Source of the DNA: Pseudomonas sp. P8_241
GTDB lineage: Bacteria; Pseudomonadota; Gammaproteobacteria; Pseudomonadales; Pseudomonadaceae
DNA length: 64,000 nucleotides
NCBI RefSeq assembly: GCF_034008315.1
Contig: NZ_CP125377.1
Location: 2,306,001 to 2,370,000, forward strand
Reading direction: 5' to 3'
Both the position numbers and the translations under genes were made by a program. A model generated the notes under the pieces. The model was not told the DNA's origin and searched no databases. It saw nothing but the letters and a program-made list of their open reading frames with translations. The stretch's first letter is position 1. The number at the start of each line of letters is the position of its first letter. Positions 29,467-37,492 of this stretch are shown piece by piece.

Positions 29467-30750
29467 TCAATACCCGAACTTGTCCCGCAACCCGTAATAC
29501 CACGCACCCAATGCCGCAAACGGCGTGCGCAGCATTTGTCCGCCGGGGAAGGGGTAGTGAGGCAGGTCGGCAAACGCATCAAAACGCTCGGCCTGACCAC
29601 GTAATGCTTCGGCCAGTACCTTGCCAGCCAAATGCGTGTAGGTCACGCCATGGCCGCTGCAGCCTTGGGAATAGTAAATGTTGTCGCCCAGTCGTCCGAC
29701 CTGAGGAAGTCGCGACAGGGTCAGCAGGAAGTTGCCCGTCCACGCGTAATCGATCTTCACGTCCTTGAGCTGCGGGAATGCCTTGAGCAACTTCGGTCGA
29801 ATGATCGCTTCGATATTCGCCGGATCCCGTGCGCCATACACCACGCCACCGCCGAAAATCAGGCGTTTGTCGCCGCTCAGGCGATAGTAGTCGAGCAGGT
29901 AGTTACAGTCTTCGACGCAGTAGTCCTGCGGCAGCAGAGCTTTTGCCAACTCTTCGCCCAAAGGCTCAGTGGTGATGACCTGCGTGCCGCAAGGCATCGA
30001 TTTGGCGGCCAGTTCCGGAACCAGGTTACCGAGATAGGCATTGCCAGCCACGATGATGAATTTGGCCCTGACCTTGCCTTGCGGGGTGTGCACCACCGGG
30101 TTCGCGCCGCGCTCGATGCGCACCGCCGGCGATTGCTCATAAATCGTCCCGCCCAGGGACTCAACCGCTGCTGCTTCACCCAGCGCCAGGTTGAGCGGAT
30201 GAATATGTCCGCCGCTCATGTCGAGCATCCCGCCGACATATTGATCACAGGCCACCACTTCACGGATTCTGCTTTGATCCATCAGCTCGAGCTGAGTGTG
30301 ACCGAATCGCTCCCACAGGCGCTTCTGGGACTCGAGAAGACCCATCTGTTTGGGAGTCATGGCAGCAAACACGCCACCGTCCTTCAAGTCGCATTGAATG
30401 TTGTAGGTGGCGACCCGCTCGCGAATGATCCGTCCACCCTCGAACGCCATCTGCCCCAGCAAATGGGCCTGCATGGGGCCCACGGTGCGCTCGATCACAT
30501 CGATGTCACGGCTGTAGCTGTTAACGATCTGGCCACCGTTACGCCCCGACGCGCCAAAACCTACCTTGGCGGCTTCGAGTACAGTGACCTTGAAGCCGTT
30601 CTCCAGCAGGAACAGGGAAGCGGACAACCCGGTATAACCGGCGCCAATCACGCAGACATCCGTCTGGACTTCATCCTCTAATGCCGGCCGTGGCGGAACC
30701 GCATTGGCCGATGCGGCGTAGTAGGACTCAGGGTAGGGAGTGTTCGCCAT
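29467..30750 (-). CDS. DAO-family FAD oxidoreductase (gamma-glutamylputrescine oxidase-like)
   Basis: 427 residues. The FAD-binding Rossmann motif is 'DVCVIGAGYTGLSASLFLLE' near residue 31, followed by 'FGASGRNGGQIVNSYSRD'. The C terminus 'YSQGCSGHGVTYTHLAGKVL' is the second FAD contact. This pattern matches PuuB/PauB-type oxidases that oxidise gamma-glutamylated polyamines, but related DAO enzymes act on other amines and amino acids, so the substrate is a guess. It stands alone, convergent with the Mo operon. Confidence 0.85.
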   Translation of the reverse strand: MANTPYPESYYAASANAVPPRPALEDEVQTDVCVIGAGYTGLSASLFLLENGFKVTVLEAAKVGFGASGRNGGQIVNSYSRDIDVIERTVGPMQAHLLGQMAFEGGRIIRERVATYNIQCDLKDGGVFAAMTPKQMGLLESQKRLWERFGHTQLELMDQSRIREVVACDQYVGGMLDMSGGHIHPLNLALGEAAAVESLGGTIYEQSPAVRIERGANPVVHTPQGKVRAKFIIVAGNAYLGNLVPELAAKSMPCGTQVITTEPLGEELAKALLPQDYCVEDCNYLLDYYRLSGDKRLIFGGGVVYGARDPANIEAIIRPKLLKAFPQLKDVKIDYAWTGNFLLTLSRLPQVGRLGDNIYYSQGCSGHGVTYTHLAGKVLAEALRGQAERFDAFADLPHYPFPGGQMLRTPFAALGAWYYGLRDKFGY

Positions 30751-30893
30751 CCGGCAGCCTCTGTTTAATATATTTTACGAGTGCGTTGATCCTACCCGAG
30801 ATAAAAATCCCCCGCCAGCCACCCGGAAAATCCACTTCGCACTCGAAAAATTAAATATTTTGCATATTCATAGGGTTAGCTCGAAAAAAGGTG

Positions 30894-30921
30894 TTGACAC
30901 CCCTCCGGAATTCCGTAGAAT
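30894..30921 (+). promoter_or_regulatory. Promoter of tRNA-Val(GAC)
   Basis: Perfect TTGACA at 30894-30899, a 16-bp spacer and TAGAAT at 30916-30921, followed by GCCGCC and the tRNA at 30935. Confidence 0.8.
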
Positions 30922-30934
30922 GCCGCCTCACAGC

Positions 30935-31011
30935 AGGCACGTAGCTCAGTTGGTTAGAGCACCACCTTGACATGGTGGGGGTCGTTGGTTCGAGTCCAAT
31001 CGCGCCTACCA
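30935..31011 (+). tRNA. tRNA-Val (GAC), insertion site of the genomic island
   Basis: 77 nt with encoded CCA. The anticodon stem-loop CCACC-TTGACAT-GGTGG gives GAC. The acceptor stem AGGCACG/CGCGCCT has one A-C mismatch (fifth pair). The 3' half from 30964 on is part of the att repeat, so the present 3' end may have been supplied by the integrated element. Confidence 0.95.
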
Positions 31012-31078
31012 AACAAAATCCGCTCTGCTGGGCGGTCTAGAAGGGCTCACCGAAAGGTGGGCCCTTTTTTGTTGTCTT
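30964..31078. other. attL: 115-bp direct repeat covering the tRNA-Val 3' half and terminator
   Basis: Perfect match to 55047-55161. It starts in the anticodon arm of tRNA-Val(GAC) and runs through the tRNA terminator. A tyrosine integrase lies next to the other copy. Confidence 0.95.
31041..31072 (+). terminator. Terminator of tRNA-Val(GAC)
   Basis: Stem AAGGGCTCACC-GAAA-GGTGGGCCCTT with a six-T tail, inside the att repeat. The same terminator is present in attR (about 55124-55155). Confidence 0.88.
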
Positions 31079-31221
31079 GGATTTTATGCAGAACGTTCAC
31101 AAAATATCGGGTTCGTTCACACTGGGCAATGTGAACGCTGATTTAGGTGGGTTTGTTGGGTTGGCTCACTCTCAATCTACTAGTGTTTCTGAGTAAACCG
31201 ATTCGCGAGAGGGTGCAACGA

Positions 31222-31461
31222 ATGAGCACATGCGAAAGCCCGTTGGAATCAATGCTAGCTGCTGGCATTCCGAGAGAGATGGCAATCAACCGCACGATGC
31301 AGCAAATTATCGTCTTTGCTATGGCTATTGGGGTAGGGATTGCAAGCAGGGATGACTTAAAAATTACAATGAGCAGAGACGACATGAATCTTCGGCTAAA
31401 CGACTTAGGATTCCCGGATTACGCCACGCTCTTTGAATTGTGTGACTACCCAAAGGGATAG
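31222..31461 (+). CDS. Small hypothetical protein
   Basis: 79 residues from the ATG at 31222 ('MSTCESPLESMLAAGIPREM'); the frame is open upstream to 31147, which would add 25 hydrophobic residues. It has no recognised family and no clear ribosome site for either start. First gene inside attL. It may be real or chance. Confidence 0.4.
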   Translation: MSTCESPLESMLAAGIPREMAINRTMQQIIVFAMAIGVGIASRDDLKITMSRDDMNLRLNDLGFPDYATLFELCDYPKG

Positions 31462-31595
31462 CCTTCTCTGTGCGGTGGCCTCACTCTGCGTGGTTTCACA
31501 GGCAGCTATAAGAAACCGTGTGGCCTTCAATCCCGTCCTCTGCATCAGTCAGCAGGAAAGCACGTGAACTCAGCAACGATCTCCGGTTACTGGCT

Positions 31596-31820
31596 TTATT
31601 GGCCTTGCTTGCTTTTGATTGCGTCAAGGTCTTCGCAGGCACTCATGCATGTTGAGGCTGCCCTATCGCAAGTGTAGGAAGAGCCTCCGCAATGAGCCAT
31701 ATCTCTCGCACAGTCAGCTTTGCAGGAGGCTCCTTCTGCGGTAACGGGTTTGAAGTTGCTTCCTGCTGCACAGCCGGCGAGCAAAACGGCTACGAATGCA
31801 AAGAGGATAGAGGTGTTCAT
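31596..31820 (-). CDS. Small cysteine-rich lipoprotein
   Basis: 74 residues. A short signal peptide ends in a lipobox ('FAFVAVLLAGC', lipidated Cys17), and the mature part has six more cysteines in a spaced pattern ('CKADC', 'HCGGSSYTC', 'TCMSAC'), suggesting disulfides in the envelope. The ATG at 31820 was chosen because AAGGA lies eight bases upstream; the ATG at 31826 is too close to it. Upstream, between 31842 and 31871, there is a pentanucleotide tandem repeat. Function not recognised. Confidence 0.7.
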   Translation of the reverse strand: MNTSILFAFVAVLLAGCAAGSNFKPVTAEGASCKADCARDMAHCGGSSYTCDRAASTCMSACEDLDAIKSKQGQ

Positions 31821-31841
31821 TCGCATATTCCTTATGGTTGT

Positions 31842-31871
31842 GGTGAGGTGAGGTGAGGTGAGGTGAGGTGA
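31842..31871. repeat. Six tandem copies of GGTGA upstream of the lipoprotein gene
   Basis: Perfect (GGTGA)6 on the plus strand, read as TCACC on the gene strand. It lies 21-51 bp before the start codon, just upstream of the ribosome site, so length changes could alter expression. Confidence 0.95.
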
Positions 31872-32121
31872 AATGTAGCCTCGCTGCTCCCCCCTGCCAA
31901 GACAACTTTGAAAAAGTCCCCGTAGGCGAATCATCGCTCACTGGCGCTTCATACCCGCATTTTGAATGAACGATCTGTCTGCGTTCGTTTTTCATGCAGG
32001 CTAGGAGCAGGGCAATCCCTGCAATTAATCTTTTCATAGTTACTCCTTGTGCTGTATCGGGTGTGATCTCCTAGAATCCTTGTGCCATCGACTTGAGCGG
32101 CCTCCTTTTTTGGAGTGAGTA

Positions 32122-32415
32122 ATGCTGAAATCTTTCCTGTTCAGGCGTCCTGACTGGTTCAGGCACGAAGGGTGTTGGCGACTGGCTCAGGTGTTGAGGC
32201 TTGGACCAGCATTTACGTTTCTTGCCTTTAGTGTGATCTTTTTTGTTGCTTGGATTTCAATACTTATTAGCGGCGGAAGGGCTGGAGAGAATGCAAGTGT
32301 CATAGCTTTGGCATGGTTTGCGGGAGCTGTGGCTTAGGTGATAGCCGCGCATTGGCTTATCCGGCTGATTGTCTGGATCGCAGATGGCTTTAAGGAAAGC
32401 AGGAAGCCTAGCTAG
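32122..32415 (+). pseudogene. Small membrane protein gene interrupted by an in-frame TAG
   Basis: The frame opens with 'MLKSFLFRRPDWFRHEGCWR', has a membrane segment ('FTFLAFSVIFFVAWISILI'), meets TAG at 32335-32337, and then continues in the same frame for 25 more codons ('VIAAHWLIRLIVWIADGFKE...') to a second TAG at 32413. The continuation looks like the natural C terminus with a second hydrophobic helix, so the amber stop is probably a mutation. A GGAGTGAGTA ribosome site precedes the ATG. Family not recognised. Confidence 0.6.
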
Positions 32416-32677
32416 TACAGTGAATCACCCAAAAAATAGAGCCAACTTCTGCGGTCTTTCTATTGAGTGCTCAACAAATCACCCGATAAACCAATGTCTG
32501 AGCGAACTCGCTTAAGTTAATTACTAGTGCCTCAGCAATCAATGCTGAATGAAATCTATAGCCTTCTGGAATGTTTATTCCAAAATGGCCTAATAAATGT
32601 TGCGGAATTCGTGGAAATTCAAAACCAGCCTTACCATACTAAAGCTCTTTCTGTTTTAAGTAAGCTTGGTGGCGAAT

Positions 32678-33286
32678 ATGAGCTATGTCTACCCTGAAAC
32701 AAATAGCGGATTTGTATATTTGCTTACGAATGAGTCAATGCCAGGATATGTTAAGATTGGGCAAACAGAAAGCAATCCGTTTGTAAGAGCGAGTGACTTG
32801 TTTACTACAGGAGTTCCGACACGATTTATCGTTGCTCGTGCCTGGTTTGTCGTTGATAGAGTTAAAGTGGAAAAACTATTGCATAATGCTTTCGATCCTT
32901 ACAGGGTTGAGGCTGGCAACAGAGAGTTTTTCAAAGTGGACTCAATCGTAGCTGAAGATGTGATTTTTTCGCTGATTTCAAAATTCTTAGTTGGCGAGGT
33001 TCATGGTAATGCGGCGGACATTGATAAGTTAACATCTCAGGTAATGCATTATTATACGCAAAGCGAACATCAATCCAAGGAGTTGGAGAGATTAAAATTG
33101 AAGCTCGCCACGTTCGAAGAGTGCAAGCATGAGTTGAGCTCGTATATCTACGTTAAAGAGCAAAGAGACTTGTATAGAAAGAGACTCGGGAGTTTGGAAG
33201 TGCTCAATCAAAAATTGGAGAGTTATATATTTAATCTGGGGGAGAGGCATAGATTTTGGCTTAATGAATTGCTCGGAAAACATTGA
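32678..33286 (+). CDS. GIY-YIG/T5orf172-type nuclease-domain protein with coiled coil
   Basis: 202 residues. The N terminus 'GFVYLLTNESMPGYVKIGQT' is the T5orf172/MUG113 form of the GIY-YIG fold (Y-[VI]-L, then Y-[VI]-K-I-G), followed by 'VEKLLHNAF' and 'NREFFKV', matching the later family helices. Residues from about 125 on are helical and charged, probably a coiled coil. T5orf172 proteins occur in phages and islands; catalytic activity here is not proven. The start at 32678 is preferred over the TTG at 32666. The 260 bp upstream are AT-rich with no gene seen. Confidence 0.7.
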   Translation: MSYVYPETNSGFVYLLTNESMPGYVKIGQTESNPFVRASDLFTTGVPTRFIVARAWFVVDRVKVEKLLHNAFDPYRVEAGNREFFKVDSIVAEDVIFSLISKFLVGEVHGNAADIDKLTSQVMHYYTQSEHQSKELERLKLKLATFEECKHELSSYIYVKEQRDLYRKRLGSLEVLNQKLESYIFNLGERHRFWLNELLGKH

Positions 33287-33333
33287 ATTGGTTATTTATT
33301 TTGGTCGGATGCGTGTCGCCTGCTAGCTGTTTT

Positions 33334-33343
33334 GGGGGGGGGG
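33334..33343. repeat. Ten-G homopolymer tract
   Basis: Run of ten G between two island genes, 137 bp before the next start. A second run of nine G lies at 48463-48471. Such tracts are prone to slippage; here neither is inside a recognised gene. Confidence 0.9.
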
Positions 33344-33480
33344 CTGTCACACGTTGTGGCTTAAGTTATTGCGGATTGTGGAGTGCCGCTTAAGAACTAG
33401 CTTCTGGATCGATGGACTCTCAAGAACTACGCTTTTTTTGTTTGTTAGCTTAATGGCGATTTAGCAAAGAGGAAGTTTCT

Positions 33481-34149
33481 ATGAGCGTCACGAGATATAT
33501 CGACCTTTACTCAAAAATTGTGGAATGTCCCCTAAGCTGCAAAGGAATAACAAATTCGCCAGAGAGAGGTATAATTCCGAGAAGTTTTTATGTCTCTGAA
33601 AACTCAGTAGTATCAATGCTGATAATTGGGAAAAACCCAGGGAAAGCTCCTGAGTGGGAAAATGATCTTTATAAAAATAAATCAACTAGTGAAGCTGTTA
33701 AAGAACACCTGCACGTCGTAAGAGACCTATTTGAAGAAAAGCTCAATGTTGCAAGCAATTTCCACAAGAACCTGATAAGCAGGGTTGCTTTTATTCTCGA
33801 CGTTCCAGCCACTCCAAGCGACGTTTTCCGGCACGCGGCCTTATCTGCACTTGTAAAGTGTCAGTCAGAAGAAAGCAAGCAAGCACCATTGCCAGCAATA
33901 ACGATGCACACTTGTTTTCATAAGCACTTGAAGCTTGAAATAGAGCTGTACCGGCCACAATATTTGTTGGCACTCGGTGGTGAGGTATTTCGTTATCTTT
34001 CCCGTCCCGAAATCAGAACACTACACCAGCTTCCTGTCGGCGAGCTATGGCACCCATCTTGGAGCAATATGCCTGGAGGTGAAGAAAATTACAGGAATAC
34101 AAAGCTAACACAGTTGAGAGAGCAATATAAAATTGCAATCATCAATTAG
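33481..34149 (+). CDS. Uracil-DNA-glycosylase-superfamily-like protein with cysteine cluster
   Basis: 222 residues. Features recall family 4/5 uracil-DNA glycosylases: an early 'ECPLSCKG' cysteine pair, 'SMLIIGKNPGKAPEWEN' (motif A region, N-P-G), a second pair of cysteines ('VKC' and 'HTC', 17 residues apart) that could complete a 4Fe-4S site, 'PQYLLALGGEVFRYL', and 'LPVGELWHPS' with the conserved His-Pro-Ser of motif B. GAGGAAG lies upstream of the ATG. It might act on modified or damaged bases in foreign DNA. Remote family call only. Confidence 0.6.
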   Translation: MSVTRYIDLYSKIVECPLSCKGITNSPERGIIPRSFYVSENSVVSMLIIGKNPGKAPEWENDLYKNKSTSEAVKEHLHVVRDLFEEKLNVASNFHKNLISRVAFILDVPATPSDVFRHAALSALVKCQSEESKQAPLPAITMHTCFHKHLKLEIELYRPQYLLALGGEVFRYLSRPEIRTLHQLPVGELWHPSWSNMPGGEENYRNTKLTQLREQYKIAIIN

Positions 34150-34400
34150 TTATTTTCTTATTCCCTACAACAGGCAGCTCAAGGCTCCCTGCTTACTAGA
34201 GAGCAGACGAAAAGATAAGGTGTGGAAGTGCAAGGTGTACATCGTGCTTCAGAGACGTACAGGCTAGTCGAGAGTGGTCAGGCTGAGTGCAAGCTTGATA
34301 TGCCGAATTCAAAGCGCGTGGAAGCGATGAGGGTTGAGTTTGACACGGAGCATGTACGTTGGGATAAGGAAGAGCAGAGCCCACAATAGGATGCCATGCC

Positions 34401-34949
34401 ATGACAGAACTAATGTTCGTTTTGAGCTACCGAGCCTTTAATAAATATCTCTCCAAGGATGGCGACGGTAGAGAAATAAGCTTCATGGCGGATATGCCAG
34501 AGCCGCATGCAATTGAAGTTCTAGGGGAGGGCATGGTGAATCATGGCTACGTCACCATCGAGTGCGGTCAACCAGATGAGTCATATGGAAGTATTCGTTA
34601 TAACGATCCTCAATTTGCTATTCACACAATACTGCCAATAGACATCTTTAATATGCTGCTAAACACCGACCTTGATACCAAAATAGTATTGCTGACGCTG
34701 ACAGTTAGTGATAATGCTCTCAATGAGCGTGGCCGACTGGCGGTGTGGGATGTAGAGCAATCAAAAGTGCTCAAGGCTGAAATGATCAACGTTACAGTTA
34801 AAGACATCATTAAACCAGAATCAATGCCGGAACCATATCCTCGGCCTGTATTGGTAACTGATCCCTACGTCATCTTTCTCTTGAAAGTAATTTTAGGGAC
34901 AATAGCCACAATCGGCGTCTTGATTCTGGGCAGGCTGTATCTGGGTTGA
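34401..34949 (+). CDS. Hypothetical protein with C-terminal membrane anchor
   Basis: 182 residues. The soluble N-terminal part is not recognised ('MTELMFVLSYRAFNKYLSKD'); the C terminus has one hydrophobic segment ('PYVIFLLKVILGTIATIGVLILG'), which predicts a tail-anchored membrane protein facing the cytoplasm. No obvious motif. It stands alone, with 250 bp upstream that hold nothing I can name. Confidence 0.6.
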   Translation: MTELMFVLSYRAFNKYLSKDGDGREISFMADMPEPHAIEVLGEGMVNHGYVTIECGQPDESYGSIRYNDPQFAIHTILPIDIFNMLLNTDLDTKIVLLTLTVSDNALNERGRLAVWDVEQSKVLKAEMINVTVKDIIKPESMPEPYPRPVLVTDPYVIFLLKVILGTIATIGVLILGRLYLG

Positions 34950-35045
34950 TAAAAGATAAAGCCCCGTGTCACCCATGCCGCACTTCATCAGTCTAGGTAT
35001 TCATGATAGCAAACCGCCCACGCACCCCCCGAAATAATATTCAGG

Positions 35046-36152
35046 TCAGAGCATCAACGATTTATCCATACTCTTGATTCTGGCAATGTTTAGGGCGGGT
35101 ACGTTGACTATCGAATGGCCGGTATATTGTTTAGTAATTCCGCCAGAAAATAAGTCGCAAACATAATTCTGTAGCTTTCTCTCCAATCGATCCCACCAAG
35201 CAGGAGCGATATATATATTTTCAATCAAACTGATCATTAAGGCTGCGAGGTGATCTGAGGTAAGGTTGTTTTTTGTGATTTGCCTAATAAGCTTGTGTGC
35301 GGTAGTGGCGTGCTCTTGTAACCATGAAAGAACTATATAACCTTTCTCCGAGCTCGAAAAAGAATTGATGATTATATAGTCTGGAATATCCTGAATATTT
35401 TGAGAGAAATTCTGTATCGGTTTTCCATCGAATCCGAATCTCAGGGCTACGATGGCACTCCCCATTACAGATGGTGGTTTTTCAAGCTCGAATACCACAT
35501 GCTTGAGATGAGAGGCTGTCTTCTCCTTAAACATCATGTCCAGCTTGCCTTTGATATAAGCAAGGTCGTTTTTTGTCAGATCGTTATTTTTGTAGGCACT
35601 TCCCGCAAACTGCTGGATGGCTATTTGCTGATTTAATGGTAGTCCTTTATCAAAGCCTTTAACATCTAGGTAAACCTTCGAGGCGGCATTTTTCACATGC
35701 AACTCACTCGAAACTGCACGATAAGCCACAAGAAAACAGTGTTCAGAATTAATGCCAAAAGGATTGTCTTCAATAGGGGAAAACAATATTTTGTCGTGGT
35801 GAGAGCAGAAGCCAGTAAATGTCGATGCTTTATTGATTCCTATTTTGGTCGGGCTAAACTTTCCTGTTTTTATGTTTTCATGCGCATTAGAGTGAAACGA
35901 TAAAACATGACCATCAACTGATATCTCTTTTAGAGAGGAGCTTTTGGATACTGTATGTGCGTTTATTATTTTGTTGGTGCATTCTGAATGTAATGCTGGC
36001 GGCACGCTGCACGTTTTCGAAATGATGAACTTCTTCAATGTTCTGTAAGCATCGGCAAGACTGGCGGCGGGCTGCTTGTCTCGGTCAAGATGGCATTTTT
36101 TAAACTTAAGTTTTGATCCACACCAGCACGGGTCGTTGCGTCCTAAATTCAT
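35046..36152 (-). CDS. SEC-C zinc-motif protein with possible HNH-like region
   Basis: 368 residues. The N terminus is a complete SEC-C zinc motif ('NDPCWCGSKLKFKKCH'), as in SecA C termini and many stand-alone proteins. Further on, 'ECTNKIINAHTVSKSS' and 'FCSHHDKILFSPIED' look like a treble-clef HNH-type zinc site (Cys, Asn-Ala-His, then Cys, His-His, Asp). The rest is unrecognised. The ATG at 36152 follows AAGGAG; a longer start at 36197 is unlikely. A zinc-binding nuclease is a reasonable but unproven guess. Upstream, 36198-36663 has no gene I can support. Confidence 0.6.
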   Translation of the reverse strand: MNLGRNDPCWCGSKLKFKKCHLDRDKQPAASLADAYRTLKKFIISKTCSVPPALHSECTNKIINAHTVSKSSSLKEISVDGHVLSFHSNAHENIKTGKFSPTKIGINKASTFTGFCSHHDKILFSPIEDNPFGINSEHCFLVAYRAVSSELHVKNAASKVYLDVKGFDKGLPLNQQIAIQQFAGSAYKNNDLTKNDLAYIKGKLDMMFKEKTASHLKHVVFELEKPPSVMGSAIVALRFGFDGKPIQNFSQNIQDIPDYIIINSFSSSEKGYIVLSWLQEHATTAHKLIRQITKNNLTSDHLAALMISLIENIYIAPAWWDRLERKLQNYVCDLFSGGITKQYTGHSIVNVPALNIARIKSMDKSLML

Positions 36153-36663
36153 ATTAAAGCAGACTCCTTTCTGTTGAGTAATAATGACCGTTGCCACATC
36201 GCTCTATTGACCGTACTAAATTATTTAACCCTATTAACGCTGCAAAACTTCATGCGCTTTACTCAATCCCGTTGCAAAAAGCTATCTTGCACGGAGGTCT
36301 TCATCTGCCCCCAACTAAACGGCACCAACTATTCGTGATTAAGTCTATGGCTAGTCTCGGTGTGACTTAGACAAACTGCTAACCCCTCCCGAATACCCAG
36401 TCTCCTGTATTTTGAGATTGGGTTTTCAAGTCGAATCCGTATGGACTGGCGATGAAATCCCTGTATGGGCTATTGGTTGTCATACATTGGTCTGATGGGT
36501 TTAACCCCCTAGCTTTCTGGCAGACCACCCCCTGTCAGACAATGATGAAATCCTGAGTGGTTTCCCCAGCGTGGTCTGAGACTGTCTGATGCTGCGTATG
36601 GGAAGGTTCAACCGAGCGGGAATGTCACCATCTCACCCGGCTTTATCGTTGTTCCTGTGAGCC

Positions 36664-37210
36664 TTACTGGGCATAACTGAATTGCACTTTGTTCCAGTGA
36701 CGTTTAACTGTAGCAATGCCGATCTTGAGGTCAGCGGCTACTTCAGCCTGTGTCATGTCCTTTGCTTTGAGACGTTGTACGGCAGCGGTTGTGTCTGTTG
36801 CTTCTGGTCTGCCCAACTTCTTACCTTCAGACTTTGCACGCTGTAATCCTGACTGCGAACGTTCAATCAGCAGGTCACGCTCAAACTCTGCTACGGCACC
36901 TAGAACCTGCATTGTCATCTTGCCCGCTGCACTGGTCAGGTCTACGCCACCAAGGGCTAGGCAGTGAACACGGATACCGTTAGCAGACAGATGTTCAACA
37001 GTCTGACGTACATCCATTGCGTTACGGCCTAGACGATCCAACTTAGTTACGATCAGCACGTCACCCGATTCCATACGTTCTAGGAGCTTCTGGAAGCCTG
37101 CACGCTCCTTTGCAGCGACGCTACCCGACACAGTTTCTTCCACTACCCGACTAGCCTGTACATCGAAGCCAGCGGCTTTCACTTCCTGCACTTGGTTTTC
37201 AGTGAACTCG
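36664..37210 (-). pseudogene. 5'-truncated serine recombinase (resolvase family)
   Basis: 175 codons from the first in-frame start read as a Tn3-type resolvase: 'TENQVQEVKAAGFDVQ', 'VTKLDRLGRNAMDV', 'GAVAEFERDLLIERSQSGL', and a C-terminal Hin-like helix-turn-helix. The usual first 15-20 residues with the catalytic serine ('YxRVST') are absent: going upstream the frame changes to unrelated sequence and a TGA. The protein cannot catalyse recombination. Confidence 0.8.
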
Positions 37211-37492
37211 TTTCGGAGCTGATCGAGGTACGTTCAATCGCTAGGCCAATCACCCGCCAAAAGTGCGGGCGTCCTGCTTCGGGCTGGAGTGCTACGCCTG
37301 TCTGGATTTAACCCACATCTTCAGTACTCAAGCTTGTGAGTAAAAGGTGAGAAGAGGTGGTTTGGGCGAAAATGACAGCAGCGTTAATACGTGTATAAGG
37401 TAGCCATCCGGTGGGGCAGATGGCGTTCCAGTCAAGCTTTAGTTGCTCCAGCGATGGAGGTTTTTCCGCTCCCCGAGAAGGAACAATTTAGC

